Shown here piece after piece: positions 9,144 through 18,259 of a stretch of 64,000 nucleotides of DNA (position 1 is its first letter; every line of letters starts with the position of its first letter). The stretch is from Antarcticimicrobium luteum (GTDB taxonomy: Bacteria; Pseudomonadota; Alphaproteobacteria; Rhodobacterales; Rhodobacteraceae): assembly GCF_004358185.1 (NCBI RefSeq), contig NZ_SMUV01000074.1, positions 372,001 to 436,000 on the forward strand. Direction: 5' to 3'. A program made the position numbers and the translations under genes. The notes under the pieces are model-generated. The model worked only from the letters and a program-made list of their open reading frames with translations, ran no database searches and was not told where the DNA came from.

Positions 9144-9286
9144 GCCACGCCTCCGATGAAATTGAGATAGTCAGAGGATCGCACCCGGCACCGAGGGGGG
9201 GCGGGGTCGGGCGCGATCCGGGACGCTACGCGCCCCGGAGGAACCAAAGCTTCGCGGTTGCGCGCAATGATGAAGAGAGCCCTCAT
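9140..9286 (-). CDS. 48-residue bridging ORF between fdsB and fdsA
   Basis: A short frame that exactly fills the fdsB-fdsA gap. Its ATG overlaps the fdsB stop (ATGA, 9283-9286) and its TGA overlaps the fdsA start (ATGA, 9140-9143). A near-perfect ribosome site AAGGAGG lies 7 bases before its ATG, inside the fdsB end. The product begins MRALFIIARNREALVPPGR and ends YLNFIGGVA; the last codons form the ribosome site of fdsA. The middle is Arg/Pro-rich with no recognised domain. It may be a real small subunit or serve only to couple translation of fdsA to fdsB. Translation is well supported by its signals; function is unknown. Confidence 0.6.
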   Translation of the reverse strand: MRALFIIARNREALVPPGRVASRIAPDPAPPRCRVRSSDYLNFIGGVA

Positions 9287-10800
9287 TCCGCCGCCTCCTT
9301 CGCCGTGGCGAAATCCTCGGGGAACAGTGTCAGCGCCGACATCACCGGATAGGGGGTGAAGCCGCCCAGCGCGCAGAGCGAGCCATCTTTCATCGTCTCG
9401 CAGAGATCGGTAAGCAAAGGCACAGCCGAGCCGTCGCCCGCCGCGATCCGGTCGATGGTCTCGACGCCGCGCACGGCGCCGATCCGGCAGGGTGTGCATT
9501 TGCCGCAGCTCTCCACCGCGCAGAACTCCATGGCGAAGCGGGCCATCTTCAGCATGTCGGCCGTGTCGTCGAACACCACCACGCCAGCGTGGCCGATCAG
9601 CCCGCCGGCGCCGTCGAACTCCTCATACCCGAACGGCGTGTCGAACTGCGACGGCGCGAAATAGGCGCCAAGCGGCCCGCCCACCTGCACCGCCTTGACC
9701 GGGCGGCCGCTGGCGGTGCCGCCGGCGACGTCCTCGATCAGCTCGCCCAACGGCAGGCCAAAGGCGGTCTCATAGAGCCCGCCGCGCTTCACATTGCCGG
9801 CGATCTGGATCGGCATGGTGCCCTTGGAGCGGCCCAGCCCGAAGCCGGCATAGAATTCCGCCCCCTTCTCGAAGACCACCGGCACGGTGGCCAGCGAGAG
9901 GACGTTGTTGACCACGGTGGGGCGGCCCATGAACCCCTCCAGCGCCGGCAGCGGCGGCTTGGCGCGCACCACGCCGCGCTTGCCCTCCAGCGAGTTCAGC
10001 AGCGAGGTCTCCTCGCCGCAGACATAGGCGCCGGCGCCCACCCGCACCTCCATGTCGAAGGCACGGCCAGAGCCCAGCACGTCGCCGCCCAAGAGCCCGT
10101 CCTTGCGGGCGATCTCCACCACCTGGTTCAACACCGCGATGGCATCGGGATATTCCGAGCGCAGGTAGACATAGCCCTTGGTGGCCCCCACCCCGAGCCC
10201 GGCAATCGCCATCCCCTCGATCAGACAGAACGGATCGCCCTCGATGATCATCCGGTCGGCAAAGGTGCCACTGTCGCCCTCGTCGGCGTTGCAGACGATA
10301 TATTTCTGCTCGGCATGGGCCAGCCGCACCGTGTCCCACTTGATGCCCGTCGGAAATCCCGCGCCGCCGCGGCCGCGCAGGCCCGACAGCTTGACCTCAT
10401 CGACAATCGCCTCGGCGCTCATCCCCAGCGCCCGGCGCAGACCCCTGAGCCCGCCATGCGCCTCGTAATCGGCCAGGCTCAGCGGATCGGTCACGCCGCA
10501 GCGGGCAAAGGTCAGCCGGGTCTGGCGGGCGAAAAAGGGGATCTCCTCGACCTTCCCCAGCCCCTCCAGCGTACCGTCGAGCAGCGCCGGAACCTCCGCA
10601 ACCGTCACCGGGCCAAAGCCCTCGCGGCCAGCGCCGCGGTCGATCTCCACCAGCGGCTCCAGCCAGATCATGCCGCGTGTACCGTTGCGGATCAGCTCGA
10701 TTTCCAGCCCGCGCTTTTCGGCCTCGGCCCGGATCGCCTCCGCCACCGTATCGGCGCCCAGCGCCTTGGCCGCACTGTCGCGGGGAACATAGACCTTCAT
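9283..10800 (-). CDS. fdsB: NAD-dependent formate dehydrogenase beta subunit FdsB
   Basis: Diaphorase subunit, homologous to NuoF of complex I, that carries FMN and a 4Fe-4S cluster and reduces NAD with electrons from FdsA. 505 residues with a thioredoxin-like N-terminal domain (about 1-95) before the NuoF part. Visible signatures are the NADH/FMN site GLRGRGGAGFPTGIKW (about 155-170), GAYVCGEETSLLNSLEG, and the cluster motif ESCGKCTPCRIG near 430. It overlaps fdsG at its start and the bridging ORF at its end, both as ATGA, which implies tight co-translation with fdsG. Confidence 0.97.
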   Translation of the reverse strand: MKVYVPRDSAAKALGADTVAEAIRAEAEKRGLEIELIRNGTRGMIWLEPLVEIDRGAGREGFGPVTVAEVPALLDGTLEGLGKVEEIPFFARQTRLTFARCGVTDPLSLADYEAHGGLRGLRRALGMSAEAIVDEVKLSGLRGRGGAGFPTGIKWDTVRLAHAEQKYIVCNADEGDSGTFADRMIIEGDPFCLIEGMAIAGLGVGATKGYVYLRSEYPDAIAVLNQVVEIARKDGLLGGDVLGSGRAFDMEVRVGAGAYVCGEETSLLNSLEGKRGVVRAKPPLPALEGFMGRPTVVNNVLSLATVPVVFEKGAEFYAGFGLGRSKGTMPIQIAGNVKRGGLYETAFGLPLGELIEDVAGGTASGRPVKAVQVGGPLGAYFAPSQFDTPFGYEEFDGAGGLIGHAGVVVFDDTADMLKMARFAMEFCAVESCGKCTPCRIGAVRGVETIDRIAAGDGSAVPLLTDLCETMKDGSLCALGGFTPYPVMSALTLFPEDFATAKEAAE

Positions 10801-11273
10801 GCGCCGGCCTCCGTCAGGATCGCGTCCATCCGCGCCGCGTCGACGCGGCCCACGACCCGGTCATCGACCATCGCCGCCGGCGCGCAGGCGCAGAGGCCCA
10901 GGCAATAGACCGGCTCGATCGTCACCACGCCATTGGCGGTGGTGCCGTGCCATTCCAGCCCGAGCCTGGCCAGCGTCGCCTCGGCCAGCGCGGTGCCGCC
11001 CATCGCCTGGCAGGCCTCGGCCCGGCAGATCCGCACCACGTGGCGCCCTGCGGGCACCTCGCGGAAATCGTGATAGAAGGACATCACCCCATGCACCTCG
11101 GCGGCGGTGATGTTCAGGGCATCGGCAATCATCGGCACCGCCATCTGCGGCACATACCCACAGGCAGACTGGATCGCATGCAGGATCGGCAGCAACGGCC
11201 CCTCCAGCGCGATCTGGCTGTCGATCAGGGCCGCGATCTCCTCGACGCTCGGCTGTGGCACGCTCTGAGGCAT
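10797..11273 (-). CDS. fdsG: NAD-dependent formate dehydrogenase gamma subunit FdsG
   Basis: Small electron-transfer subunit homologous to NuoE, carrying one 2Fe-2S cluster in a thioredoxin-like fold. 158 residues from the chosen start. Cluster ligands are visible as CRAEAC in the middle and CLGLCAC near the C-terminus. The start MPQSV at 11273 is preferred over an ATG 12 bases upstream because GGGAGGAG lies 4 bases before it. This is the first structural gene of the operon, 99 bases after the lysR stop; a perfect palindrome at 11349-11365 sits in that gap. Confidence 0.95.
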   Translation of the reverse strand: MPQSVPQPSVEEIAALIDSQIALEGPLLPILHAIQSACGYVPQMAVPMIADALNITAAEVHGVMSFYHDFREVPAGRHVVRICRAEACQAMGGTALAEATLARLGLEWHGTTANGVVTIEPVYCLGLCACAPAAMVDDRVVGRVDAARMDAILTEAGA

Positions 11274-11348
11274 GACTCCTCCCATGGCTGGTCTCTCGAC
11301 TGGGTGGAGGATTCTAGATTTCCATTCAATATCGTTATTTCGTCGAAC

Positions 11349-11365
11349 GATAGCATATTGCTATC
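11349..11365. promoter_or_regulatory. LysR-type operator upstream of fdsG
   Basis: A perfect 17-base palindrome, GATAGCA-TAT-TGCTATC, lies between the lysR stop and fdsG, about 76 bases before the fdsG start. LysR-type regulators typically bind such interrupted palindromes. The flanks read CGAAC and AATTCG. The words GAATTGATA and AACGATAG recur just upstream of the lysR start, near 12308-12337, which suggests autoregulation. Binding is inferred. Confidence 0.5.
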
Positions 11366-11371
11366 AATTCG

Positions 11372-12307
11372 TCACCTACCGGGCCGCGCGGACCGCGCCG
11401 CGGTCAGCCGCCGCTGTCCGGACTTTCGCGCCGCCAGTTTTGCGGCCATGTCCAGCAGCGCCTGAAGCACCGGCGTATGCGGTGCCTGATGCGGCGCCAC
11501 CAAACCCACCGCATGACCCTTGCCCTGGCGCCGGATCGGGATCACCTTCAGCCCCTTTCCGGAGGTCAGGAACAGTGCGATATCCTCGGGCAGCACGGTC
11601 ACCGTGCCGCCATGAAGCACCTGCGAGACCAGAACCACGGTCGAATTGGATTCCAGTTTCACCGTCGGCGTCACCCCCGCCTCCATGAAGGCGGCGTTGA
11701 TGATGCGCCGGTTCTGCATGTCCGTGGTCAACAGGCTCAGCGCCTCGTCGGCCAGATCGGCCCAATCCACCGCCTCGCGCGTCGCCAGCCGATGGGTCTC
11801 GGCGCAGACCAGCGAATAGGTCTCGCGATAGAGCATCGCAGAGGAGACCCGGCCCAGCGGTTCGTTGTCGAGATAAGAGATGCCGGCGTCGATATCCAGG
11901 TTTTCCAGCATCTTGAGCAGATCAACAGAGGTGGTGGAGCGGATGGTAAAGCCGACGTTAGGGTGCTCCGCGTTGAAGGCTGCGGCCAGATGCGAGGCCG
12001 CGGTCAACGCGGTCGGGATCACCGCGATGCGCAGATGGCCGGACAATCCCTCGCGGGTATAGCGCATTTCTTCGCGCAGCCGCCGGGCATCGCCGACGAT
12101 CTGCCGCGCCCAGACCAGCGCCCGCTGCCCCTCGGGCGTCAGCCCGCCATAACGCGATCCGCGCAACACCAGCTTGACCCCCAGGTGGTCCTCAAGCTGA
12201 CGGATCCCGGTGGAGAGCGTGGGCTGGGTGATGCCAAGGCTGGTGGCGGCGCGGCCAAAGTGTTGTTCCTTGACCAGCGCGATGAACATTTCGAGTTTTC
12301 CGATCAT
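11372..12307 (-). CDS. LysR-family regulator of formate dehydrogenase (FdsR-like)
   Basis: LysR-type transcriptional regulator, 311 residues. An N-terminal winged helix-turn-helix (MIGKLEMFIALVKEQHFGRA then TLGITQPTLSTGIRQLE-like recognition helix, about residues 1-60) is followed by the periplasmic-binding-protein-like effector domain. The start is the ATG at 12307, where the HTH begins; the open frame continues upstream to 12475 but has no protein-like content there. It lies directly upstream of, and in the same direction as, fdsGBAD, a position common for fds regulators in alphaproteobacteria. It is divergent from the arsenic operon. Confidence 0.9.
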   Translation of the reverse strand: MIGKLEMFIALVKEQHFGRAATSLGITQPTLSTGIRQLEDHLGVKLVLRGSRYGGLTPEGQRALVWARQIVGDARRLREEMRYTREGLSGHLRIAVIPTALTAASHLAAAFNAEHPNVGFTIRSTTSVDLLKMLENLDIDAGISYLDNEPLGRVSSAMLYRETYSLVCAETHRLATREAVDWADLADEALSLLTTDMQNRRIINAAFMEAGVTPTVKLESNSTVVLVSQVLHGGTVTVLPEDIALFLTSGKGLKVIPIRRQGKGHAVGLVAPHQAPHTPVLQALLDMAAKLAARKSGQRRLTAARSARPGR

Positions 12308-12526
12308 GAATTGATATTCGCACGGTGCAGAACGATAGAAAATCTCTTTTAACCGTTTGGTTCGGCGCTTTGTGCCCGAACTCCGGCCCGCGCGTCGGCG
12401 ATTGCCCGCCCCAATACCGCGCCCGCCTGTCGCCCCCTTGTTACATTGCCCGTCCAGTCTGGCCTGGCGCGGCACCCCATCGGCAACGCCGCGGCCTTTT
12501 CCACTTGCATACAGCCTTTATTTCAT

Positions 12527-12540
12527 TAATTCATGAATTA
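12527..12540. promoter_or_regulatory. Probable ArsR operator overlapping the arsRC start codon
   Basis: The perfect 14-base palindrome TAATTCATGAATTA ends on the A of the arsRC ATG. ArsR proteins bind AT-rich inverted repeats with ATTCA-like arms at their own promoters, so this is a likely autoregulatory site. No purine-rich ribosome site precedes the start, which suggests a leaderless or very short-leader transcript (inference). Confidence 0.5.
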
Positions 12541-13388
12541 TGGAAAAAGAATCACTCACCCAGCTCGCCACGCTCAGCCACCCGCAGCGCATGCAGCTCT
12601 TCCGCCTGCTGATGCGACGCTATCCCGACGCCGTGCCCGCCGGTGAAATCGCCGCGGCTCTCGGGTTCAAGCCCAGCACGAATTCCGTCTATCTCTCCGC
12701 GCTGCAGGAGGCGGGTCTGGCCGAGCAGCAGCGTCAGGGCACCTCTCTGCGCTACCGGGTCAACATGCCCCAGGTACAGCACCTGATGGGGTTTCTTTTC
12801 CTCGACTGTTGCCGCGGGCGGCCCGAGCTTTGCCCGCCGCTCCCCTTCTCCCACACTGACGGAGCCTCTCCCATGGCCGACCGGAAATACAACGTTCTGT
12901 TCATCTGCACCGGCAATTCCGCCCGCTCGATCTTTGCCGAGGCGCTGCTGCGCGCCGAGGCCGGCGACCGGTTCAACGTTTATTCGGCGGGCACCAGCCC
13001 CCATTCCGAACTGAACCCCTTCGCCGTCGAGATGCTGGCCTCCAAGGGACACGACATCACGGATCTGCGCGCAAAGCACGTCACGGAATTCCAGGGGGCC
13101 GGCGCGCCGGTGATGGACTTCGTCTTTACCGTCTGCAACCAGGCCGCCAACGAGGAATGCCCGACCTGGGAGGGGCAGCCGGTCAGCGCCCATTGGGGCA
13201 TGCCCGATCCGGTGAAGGCGACCGGCACCGACGCCGAGAAACGGCTGGCATTCCAGCAGGCCTATGGTGCGCTCCGCAACCGCATCCGGGTCTTTGCCGC
13301 CCTGCCTTTCGACACGCTCGACCGCATCTCGCTTCAGGCGGCGGTGGACGATATCGGCGACACCGCGCTGGAAGGGGCCGGGGAATGA
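12540..13388 (+). CDS. ArsR regulator fused to arsenate reductase ArsC
   Basis: A 282-residue fusion. Residues 1-98 form an ArsR-type winged helix with a cysteine set at C90, C91 and C98 ([10 protein letters not shown]). This resembles the C-terminal As(III) site known from Acidithiobacillus ArsR, not the classical ELCVCDL helix site. Residues 115-282 are a low-molecular-weight phosphatase type arsenate reductase: P-loop CTGNSARS with Cys123 and Arg129, resolving cysteines near 199 and 207 ([11 protein letters not shown]) and the WGMPDP aspartate loop. The product would sense arsenite and reduce arsenate. Its stop overlaps the next gene as ATGA. It heads an arsenate operon divergent from the fds lysR. 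Confidence 0.93.
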   Translation: MEKESLTQLATLSHPQRMQLFRLLMRRYPDAVPAGEIAAALGFKPSTNSVYLSALQEAGLAEQQRQGTSLRYRVNMPQVQHLMGFLFLDCCRGRPELCPPLPFSHTDGASPMADRKYNVLFICTGNSARSIFAEALLRAEAGDRFNVYSAGTSPHSELNPFAVEMLASKGHDITDLRAKHVTEFQGAGAPVMDFVFTVCNQAANEECPTWEGQPVSAHWGMPDPVKATGTDAEKRLAFQQAYGALRNRIRVFAALPFDTLDRISLQAAVDDIGDTALEGAGE

Positions 13389-14383
13389 CCACTTACGCCC
13401 TGAACGGACTTGGCCGCATGGGCAAGCTGGCGCTGCGCCCGCTGCTGGAACGCGGCGCGCAGGTGGCCTGGATCAACGACGCTGTGGGCGATGCCGAGAT
13501 GCACGCCCATTTGCTGGAATTCGATTCCGTGCACGGCCGCTGGCCCGCCGATTTTTCCCATGACGCCGGCAGCGTCACCATCGACGGCACCCGCCTGCCG
13601 GTGCACCAGCGCAAACGGCTGGAGGATCTGCCGCTGGACGGCATCGACGTGGTGATCGACTGCACCGGCGCCTTCAAGTCAGAGGCCAAGCTCGCCCCCT
13701 ATTTCGAGGCGGGCGTGAAAAAGGTGGTGGTCTCGGCCCCGGTCAAGGACGGGCCGACCGCCAATATCGTCTATGGCGTCAATGGCGACATCTATGACCC
13801 TGAGACCCATCGGATCGTGACGGCGGCAAGCTGCACCACCAACTGCCTCGCCCCGGTGGTCAAGGTGATCCACGAGAATCTGGGGATCAAACACGGCTCG
13901 ATCACCACGATCCACGATGTAACCAACACCCAGACCATCGTCGACCGCCCGGCCAAGGATCTGCGCCGCGCCCGCTCGGCGCTGAATTCGCTGATACCCA
14001 CCTCCACCGGCAGCGCCACGGCGATCACGCTGATCTATCCCGAACTGACCGGCAAGCTGAACGGCCACGCCGTGCGGGTGCCGCTGCTGAACGCCTCGCT
14101 CACCGATTGCGTGTTCGAGGTGGAGCGGGAAACCACGGCCCAGGAGGTCAACGCGCTGTTCAAATCCGCCGCCGAGGGCGAGTTGAACGGCATCCTCGGA
14201 TACGAGACCCGCCCGCTGGTCAGCGCCGATTACACCAACGATCCGCGCTCCTCGATCGTGGACGCGCCCTCGACCATGGTGATCAACGGCACCCAGGTTA
14301 AGGTCTATGCCTGGTACGACAACGAATGGGGCTATGCCAACCGGCTGGTCGATGTCGCCCTGATGGTCGGGGCCAGCCTGTGA
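13385..14383 (+). CDS. ArsJ-associated glyceraldehyde-3-phosphate dehydrogenase
   Basis: GAPDH-family enzyme that, in arsenic operons, uses arsenate in place of phosphate to make 1-arseno-3-phosphoglycerate, the substrate exported by ArsJ. 332 residues. The N-terminal NAD site ([13 protein letters not shown]), the catalytic Cys150 in ASCTTNC and the C-terminal [12 protein letters not shown] are all present. The start overlaps the arsRC stop (ATGA) and the end overlaps arsJ (GTGA). Such overlap with arsJ strongly indicates the arsenate-specific role and not central glycolysis. Confidence 0.95.
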   Translation: MTTYALNGLGRMGKLALRPLLERGAQVAWINDAVGDAEMHAHLLEFDSVHGRWPADFSHDAGSVTIDGTRLPVHQRKRLEDLPLDGIDVVIDCTGAFKSEAKLAPYFEAGVKKVVVSAPVKDGPTANIVYGVNGDIYDPETHRIVTAASCTTNCLAPVVKVIHENLGIKHGSITTIHDVTNTQTIVDRPAKDLRRARSALNSLIPTSTGSATAITLIYPELTGKLNGHAVRVPLLNASLTDCVFEVERETTAQEVNALFKSAAEGELNGILGYETRPLVSADYTNDPRSSIVDAPSTMVINGTQVKVYAWYDNEWGYANRLVDVALMVGASL

Positions 14384-15639
14384 GCCTGGCCGCGACCGAC
14401 CGGGGGCTGGCCGCCTATGTCGCGGTGACGGCGGCCTACTGGGCCTTCATGTTGACCGACGGGGCGCTGCGGATGCTGGTGCTGCTGCACTTTCATACGC
14501 TTGGGTTTTCCCCGGTGCAGCTGGCCTATCTCTTTGTCCTTTACGAGTTCGCCGGCTGCGTCACCAACCTTTCGGCCGGCTGGATCGCCGCGCGCTTCGG
14601 TCTGACCTCGACGCTCTATGCCGGGCTGGGGTTGCAGGTGGCCGCATTGCTGGCGTTGGCCCAGCTCGATCCCGGTTGGTCGGTCACGCTTTCGGTGGTC
14701 TATGTGATGCTGGTGCAGGGCCTCTCGGGCGTGGCCAAGGATCTGGCCAAGATGAGCTCCAAATCGGCGGTGAAACTGCTGGCGCCCAAGGGCGAGGGTG
14801 TGCTGTTCCGCTGGGTGGCGCTGCTGACCGGGTCGAAGAACGCGGTCAAGGGGCTGGGCTTTCTGCTGGGCGCGGCGCTGCTGGCGCTGGCGGGGTTCCA
14901 TGTTGCCGTGCTGGGCATGGCAGGGGTTCTGGCGGCGATCCTGATCGCCGTGCTGATCGGCATGCCCGCCGGTCTGCCCGCCGGCCGCAAGGACGCCAAA
15001 TTCCGCGAGGTCTTTTCCGGGAACCGCAACATCAACTGGCTCAGCTTTGCCCGCGTCTTCCTGTTCGGGGCGCGCGACGTGTGGTTCGTGGTCGGCATCC
15101 CGGTCTATTTCTATGCGGTGCTGTCGGACGGAACCGAGGCGGGCAACCGCAGCGCGTTCTTCATCATCGGCACCTTCATGGCGATCTGGATCATCCTTTA
15201 CGGCGCGGTTCAGGCCAGCGCGCCACGGCTGCTGCGCGCCGCGTCGCGGGGCGAGGCCGCGATGGTGACAAGCGCCCGGCACTGGGCGGCGGCGCTGATC
15301 GCGGTGCCGGCGCTGCTGGCCGCGCTCACCCTGACCGCCGGCGCGCCCGCCCCCTGGCTCACCGCCGCGCTGATCGCCGGGCTGCTGATCTTCGGCGCGG
15401 TCTTTGCCGTGAACTCGGCCCTGCATTCCTATTTGATCCTGGCCTTTACCGAGGACAGCCGCGTCACGATGGATGTGGGGTTCTATTACATGGCGAACGC
15501 CACCGGGCGGCTGCTGGGCACGCTGCTTTCCGGGCTGAGCTACCAACTGGGCGGCGTTGCCTTGTGCCTGGCCACGGCGGCGGCCATGGTGGCGCTCAGC
15601 GCCCTCGGCGCCGGCAAGCTGCGGCCCCTGCGCCCCTGA
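14380..15639 (+). CDS. arsJ: Organoarsenical efflux MFS transporter ArsJ
   Basis: Major facilitator protein that exports 1-arseno-3-phosphoglycerate made by the preceding GAPDH; the ester breaks down outside to release arsenate. 419 residues with 11-12 hydrophobic segments. The N-terminus ([20 protein letters not shown]) and [19 protein letters not shown] are hallmarks of ArsJ. GTG at 14380 is the start: it overlaps the GAPDH stop by 4 bases (GTGA) and the conserved N-terminus follows at once. It ends 10 bases before the convergent marR gene. Confidence 0.95.
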   Translation: MSLAATDRGLAAYVAVTAAYWAFMLTDGALRMLVLLHFHTLGFSPVQLAYLFVLYEFAGCVTNLSAGWIAARFGLTSTLYAGLGLQVAALLALAQLDPGWSVTLSVVYVMLVQGLSGVAKDLAKMSSKSAVKLLAPKGEGVLFRWVALLTGSKNAVKGLGFLLGAALLALAGFHVAVLGMAGVLAAILIAVLIGMPAGLPAGRKDAKFREVFSGNRNINWLSFARVFLFGARDVWFVVGIPVYFYAVLSDGTEAGNRSAFFIIGTFMAIWIILYGAVQASAPRLLRAASRGEAAMVTSARHWAAALIAVPALLAALTLTAGAPAPWLTAALIAGLLIFGAVFAVNSALHSYLILAFTEDSRVTMDVGFYYMANATGRLLGTLLSGLSYQLGGVALCLATAAAMVALSALGAGKLRPLRP

Positions 15640-15649
15640 TGAGCCCGCC

Positions 15650-16126
15650 TTAGCCCGCGTTGGAGAAATCGCCGGTGTCCAGAACCGGCGAGGCATCAAT
15701 ATCCTCGGCATCGAGCATCGTTGCCACCCGCTCCAGCGCGGCAATCAGCATCGCCTGCTCCCAATCCTCCAGCGCCTCGAACTTGCGGACGTAGCGCTGT
15801 TGCAACGCGTCCGGCGCCCGTTCGATCGCCGCCCGGCCCTTGTCTGTGGTCACGATATTGGTCTGCCGCCGGTCCTTTTCCGACCGCTGGCGTTCGACCA
15901 TGCCCTGGCGCACCAGCTTGTCCACCAGCGAGGTGACGGTGGCCTGCGACACGCCCATGCGATGGGAAATCTGGGTGGCGGTGCAGTGCCCCCGCTCGCT
16001 GACCAGCTGCAACACCCGGAACTGAACCGCCGTCAACCCGGCCGCCTGCGCCAGTTCGCGCCCATAAAGCTCAGTCGCCCTGAGAATCCGCCGCAAGGCG
16101 ATCAAGCTGATATCGGTCCGGTCCAT
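15650..16126 (-). CDS. MarR-family regulator, EctR-like
   Basis: Winged-helix regulator of the MarR family, 158 residues from the chosen start. The core ATQISHRMGVSQATVTSLVDKLVRQGMVERQRS shows the recognition helix and start of the wing, with DRRQ typical of MarR wings. The ATG at 16126 has GGAGGG 3 bases upstream, better than an ATG at 16153. It is divergent from ectABC-ask. In methylotrophs and many proteobacteria a MarR protein, EctR, in this position represses ectoine genes, so that is the likely job here. Confidence 0.85.
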   Translation of the reverse strand: MDRTDISLIALRRILRATELYGRELAQAAGLTAVQFRVLQLVSERGHCTATQISHRMGVSQATVTSLVDKLVRQGMVERQRSEKDRRQTNIVTTDKGRAAIERAPDALQQRYVRKFEALEDWEQAMLIAALERVATMLDAEDIDASPVLDTGDFSNAG

Positions 16127-16375
16127 CCACCCTCCTGCCTGCGGTATTGCCAATGATGACAGAGCCTTAGGCGCGCTTCAATACTTTCGCGCAGGTTCAG
16201 ACACAATCCACCATATGATTAATATTTCCAAAGCATAATCCGCCCCAGAACCAAGGAATACTGGCCGAAATAGGCAGTTTTCCGCGCTCATAGCGTATTT
16301 TTGCTTTTACATGTTGAAGTTTTCGCGCGCGACGTTACTTTGACAATCGAAGCAACCGGAGGAACCGAATTCGTC
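16127..16375. promoter_or_regulatory. ectR-ectA divergent control region
   Basis: 249 bases, more AT-rich in its middle (16205-16320) than the flanking genes, fitting a control region for osmotically induced genes. An interrupted inverted repeat GATTA-N14-TAATC lies at 16217-16240 and could be a MarR site. A GGAGGAAC ribosome site precedes ectA. No convincing -35/-10 pair could be assigned by eye. Confidence 0.3.
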
Positions 16376-16906
16376 ATGGCACAGGCAACCAACATGCCGC
16401 ACAAGTCGCGCCCCACCCTGCGCAAACCCGCCGCAGAAGATGGCGGCGCGATCTGGGACCTGGTCCGCGCATGCAAGCCGCTCGATGAAAATTCCATGTA
16501 TTGCAACCTGATCCAGTGCGATCACTTCCGCGACACCTGCGTCGTGGCCGAACTGGACGGTGCGATTCTGGGATGGGTTTCGGCCTATGTCATGCCCAGC
16601 GAGCCGGACACGCTGTTCGTCTGGCAGGTCGCCGTGTCCCCCGATGCGCGCGGGATGGGTCTGGGCACCAAGATGCTGGGTCATATCCTGGACCGCGACG
16701 CCTGCGAGGATGTCACTCGCCTGCAAACCACCATCACGCGCGACAACGAGGCCTCGTGGAGCCTGTTCCGCCGTTTCTGCGAGCGCCGGTTCGGCCAATT
16801 CGAATCGCAGCCGCATTTCATCCGCGACGACCACTTCATGGGGCTGCACCCCACCGAATACATGGTCACCATCAAACTGCCGGGGCGGATGAAGAAAGCG
16901 GCCTAA
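16376..16906 (+). CDS. ectA: Diaminobutyrate acetyltransferase EctA
   Basis: Second enzyme of ectoine synthesis: transfers acetyl from acetyl-CoA to L-2,4-diaminobutyrate. 176 residues, GNAT fold. Visible signatures are PTLRKPAAEDGGAIWDLVR at the start, VWQVAVSPDARGMGLGTKML (acetyl-CoA pyrophosphate loop) in the middle and TRDNEASWSLFRRF near the end. The start MAQATN at 16376 fits the family length and has GGAGGAA about 11 bases upstream; the frame stays open upstream to 16301 without similarity. First gene of ectABC-ask. Confidence 0.96.
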   Translation: MAQATNMPHKSRPTLRKPAAEDGGAIWDLVRACKPLDENSMYCNLIQCDHFRDTCVVAELDGAILGWVSAYVMPSEPDTLFVWQVAVSPDARGMGLGTKMLGHILDRDACEDVTRLQTTITRDNEASWSLFRRFCERRFGQFESQPHFIRDDHFMGLHPTEYMVTIKLPGRMKKAA

Positions 16907-16957
16907 GCGATGCTGCGCCCGCCCGTGCTCTCAAATCTTTTTCTGGAAGGATTACTC

Positions 16958-18253
16958 ATGTCGACTGACACGTCAGCCGAAATCAAGATCTTTGAACGCC
17001 GCGAATCCGAGGCCCGCAGCTACTGCCGGGGCTTCGACACCGTCTTCACCTCGGCCCGGGGCTCGGAAATGACCGACACCCAGGGACGCAGCTATATCGA
17101 CTTTCTCGCCGGCTGCTCGTCGCTGAACTACGGCCACAACGATCCGGACATGAAGATCGCCCTGATCGAGCATCTGACCGATGATGGGCTGGCCCATGCG
17201 CTGGACCTGCACACCGACACCAAGGCCGCGTTCCTTCAGGCGTTCGAAACCCATATCCTGAAGCCGCGCGATCTGGATCACCGGGTCATGTTCACCGGAC
17301 CGACCGGCGCCAACGCCGTCGAGGCGGCGATGAAACTGGCGCGCAAGGTGACCGGGCGCACCAATATCGTGGCCTTCACCAACGGGTTTCACGGCGTCAC
17401 CCTGGGCGCGCTGGCGGCCACCGGCAACGGTTATCACCGCGGCGGCGCGGGGATCGAGCTGCACGGCGTCACGCGGATGCCCTTCGACGGCTATTTCGGC
17501 GAGGGCGTCGATACCGCCGATTTCCTTGAGGCGATGCTGCGCGACACCTCCAGCGGCCTCGACGCGCCGGCGGCGATCCTGCTGGAAACCGTGCAGGGCG
17601 AAGGCGGGCTGAACGCGGCGCGCCCCGAGTGGATCAAGCGCGTTGCCGACCTGGCCCACGAGCATGGCGCGCTGCTGATTATCGACGACATTCAGGCTGG
17701 CTGCGGCCGCACCGGAACCTTCTTCTCCTTCGAAGAGATGGGATTCGTGCCCGACATCGTGACGATGGCGAAATCCATCTCGGGCTTTGGCCTTCCGATG
17801 GCCCTGACGCTGGTGCGCCCGCAATACGACGTGTTCGGCCCGGCCGAGCATAACGGCACCTTCCGCGGCAACACCCACGCCTTCGTCACCGCCCGCGTGG
17901 CGATCGAGAAATTCTGGGCCGACGACGCGTTCCAGAAAACGTTGGTCGAAAAGGCGATGATCCTGACCACCGCCCTGGGCGAGCTGGCCGAGATGATCCC
18001 CGGCGCACGGTTGAAAGGTCGCGGGCTGATGCAGGGGGTCGATGTCGGCTCGGGCGAGCTGGCCGGCCGGATCTGCGCCCATGCCTTCGGCAAGGGGCTT
18101 GTCATCGAGACCTCGGGCCCCGAAGATGAAGTGGTCAAGGTTCTCGCCCCCCTCACCACGCCGGAGGATGTCTTCCGCAAGGGGTTGAACATCCTGCTGG
18201 AAGCGGCCCGCGAGGTCCTGTCCGAAGAACCCAAAAGCATTGCAGCGGAGTAA
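16958..18253 (+). CDS. ectB: Diaminobutyrate-2-oxoglutarate transaminase EctB
   Basis: First enzyme of ectoine synthesis: aminates aspartate semialdehyde to L-2,4-diaminobutyrate with glutamate as donor, using PLP. 431 residues, class III aminotransferase. The PLP lysine is K272 (TMAKSISGFG), the Asp that contacts the pyridine nitrogen is in IIDDIQAGCGRTG, and FTGPTGANAVEAAMKLARK is the phosphate-binding region. ATG at 16958 is chosen over the frame opening at 16910 because GGAAGG lies 7 bases upstream and the family N-terminus starts here. Confidence 0.97.
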   Translation: MSTDTSAEIKIFERRESEARSYCRGFDTVFTSARGSEMTDTQGRSYIDFLAGCSSLNYGHNDPDMKIALIEHLTDDGLAHALDLHTDTKAAFLQAFETHILKPRDLDHRVMFTGPTGANAVEAAMKLARKVTGRTNIVAFTNGFHGVTLGALAATGNGYHRGGAGIELHGVTRMPFDGYFGEGVDTADFLEAMLRDTSSGLDAPAAILLETVQGEGGLNAARPEWIKRVADLAHEHGALLIIDDIQAGCGRTGTFFSFEEMGFVPDIVTMAKSISGFGLPMALTLVRPQYDVFGPAEHNGTFRGNTHAFVTARVAIEKFWADDAFQKTLVEKAMILTTALGELAEMIPGARLKGRGLMQGVDVGSGELAGRICAHAFGKGLVIETSGPEDEVVKVLAPLTTPEDVFRKGLNILLEAAREVLSEEPKSIAAE

Positions 18254-18259
18254 CAACCG

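Noticed and set aside
6234-9170. Very long open frame on the + strand opposite fdsA
   Set aside because: It is the antisense shadow of a high-GC gene; its translation is rich in His, Gly and Arg and matches no family, while the - strand encodes complete FdsA.
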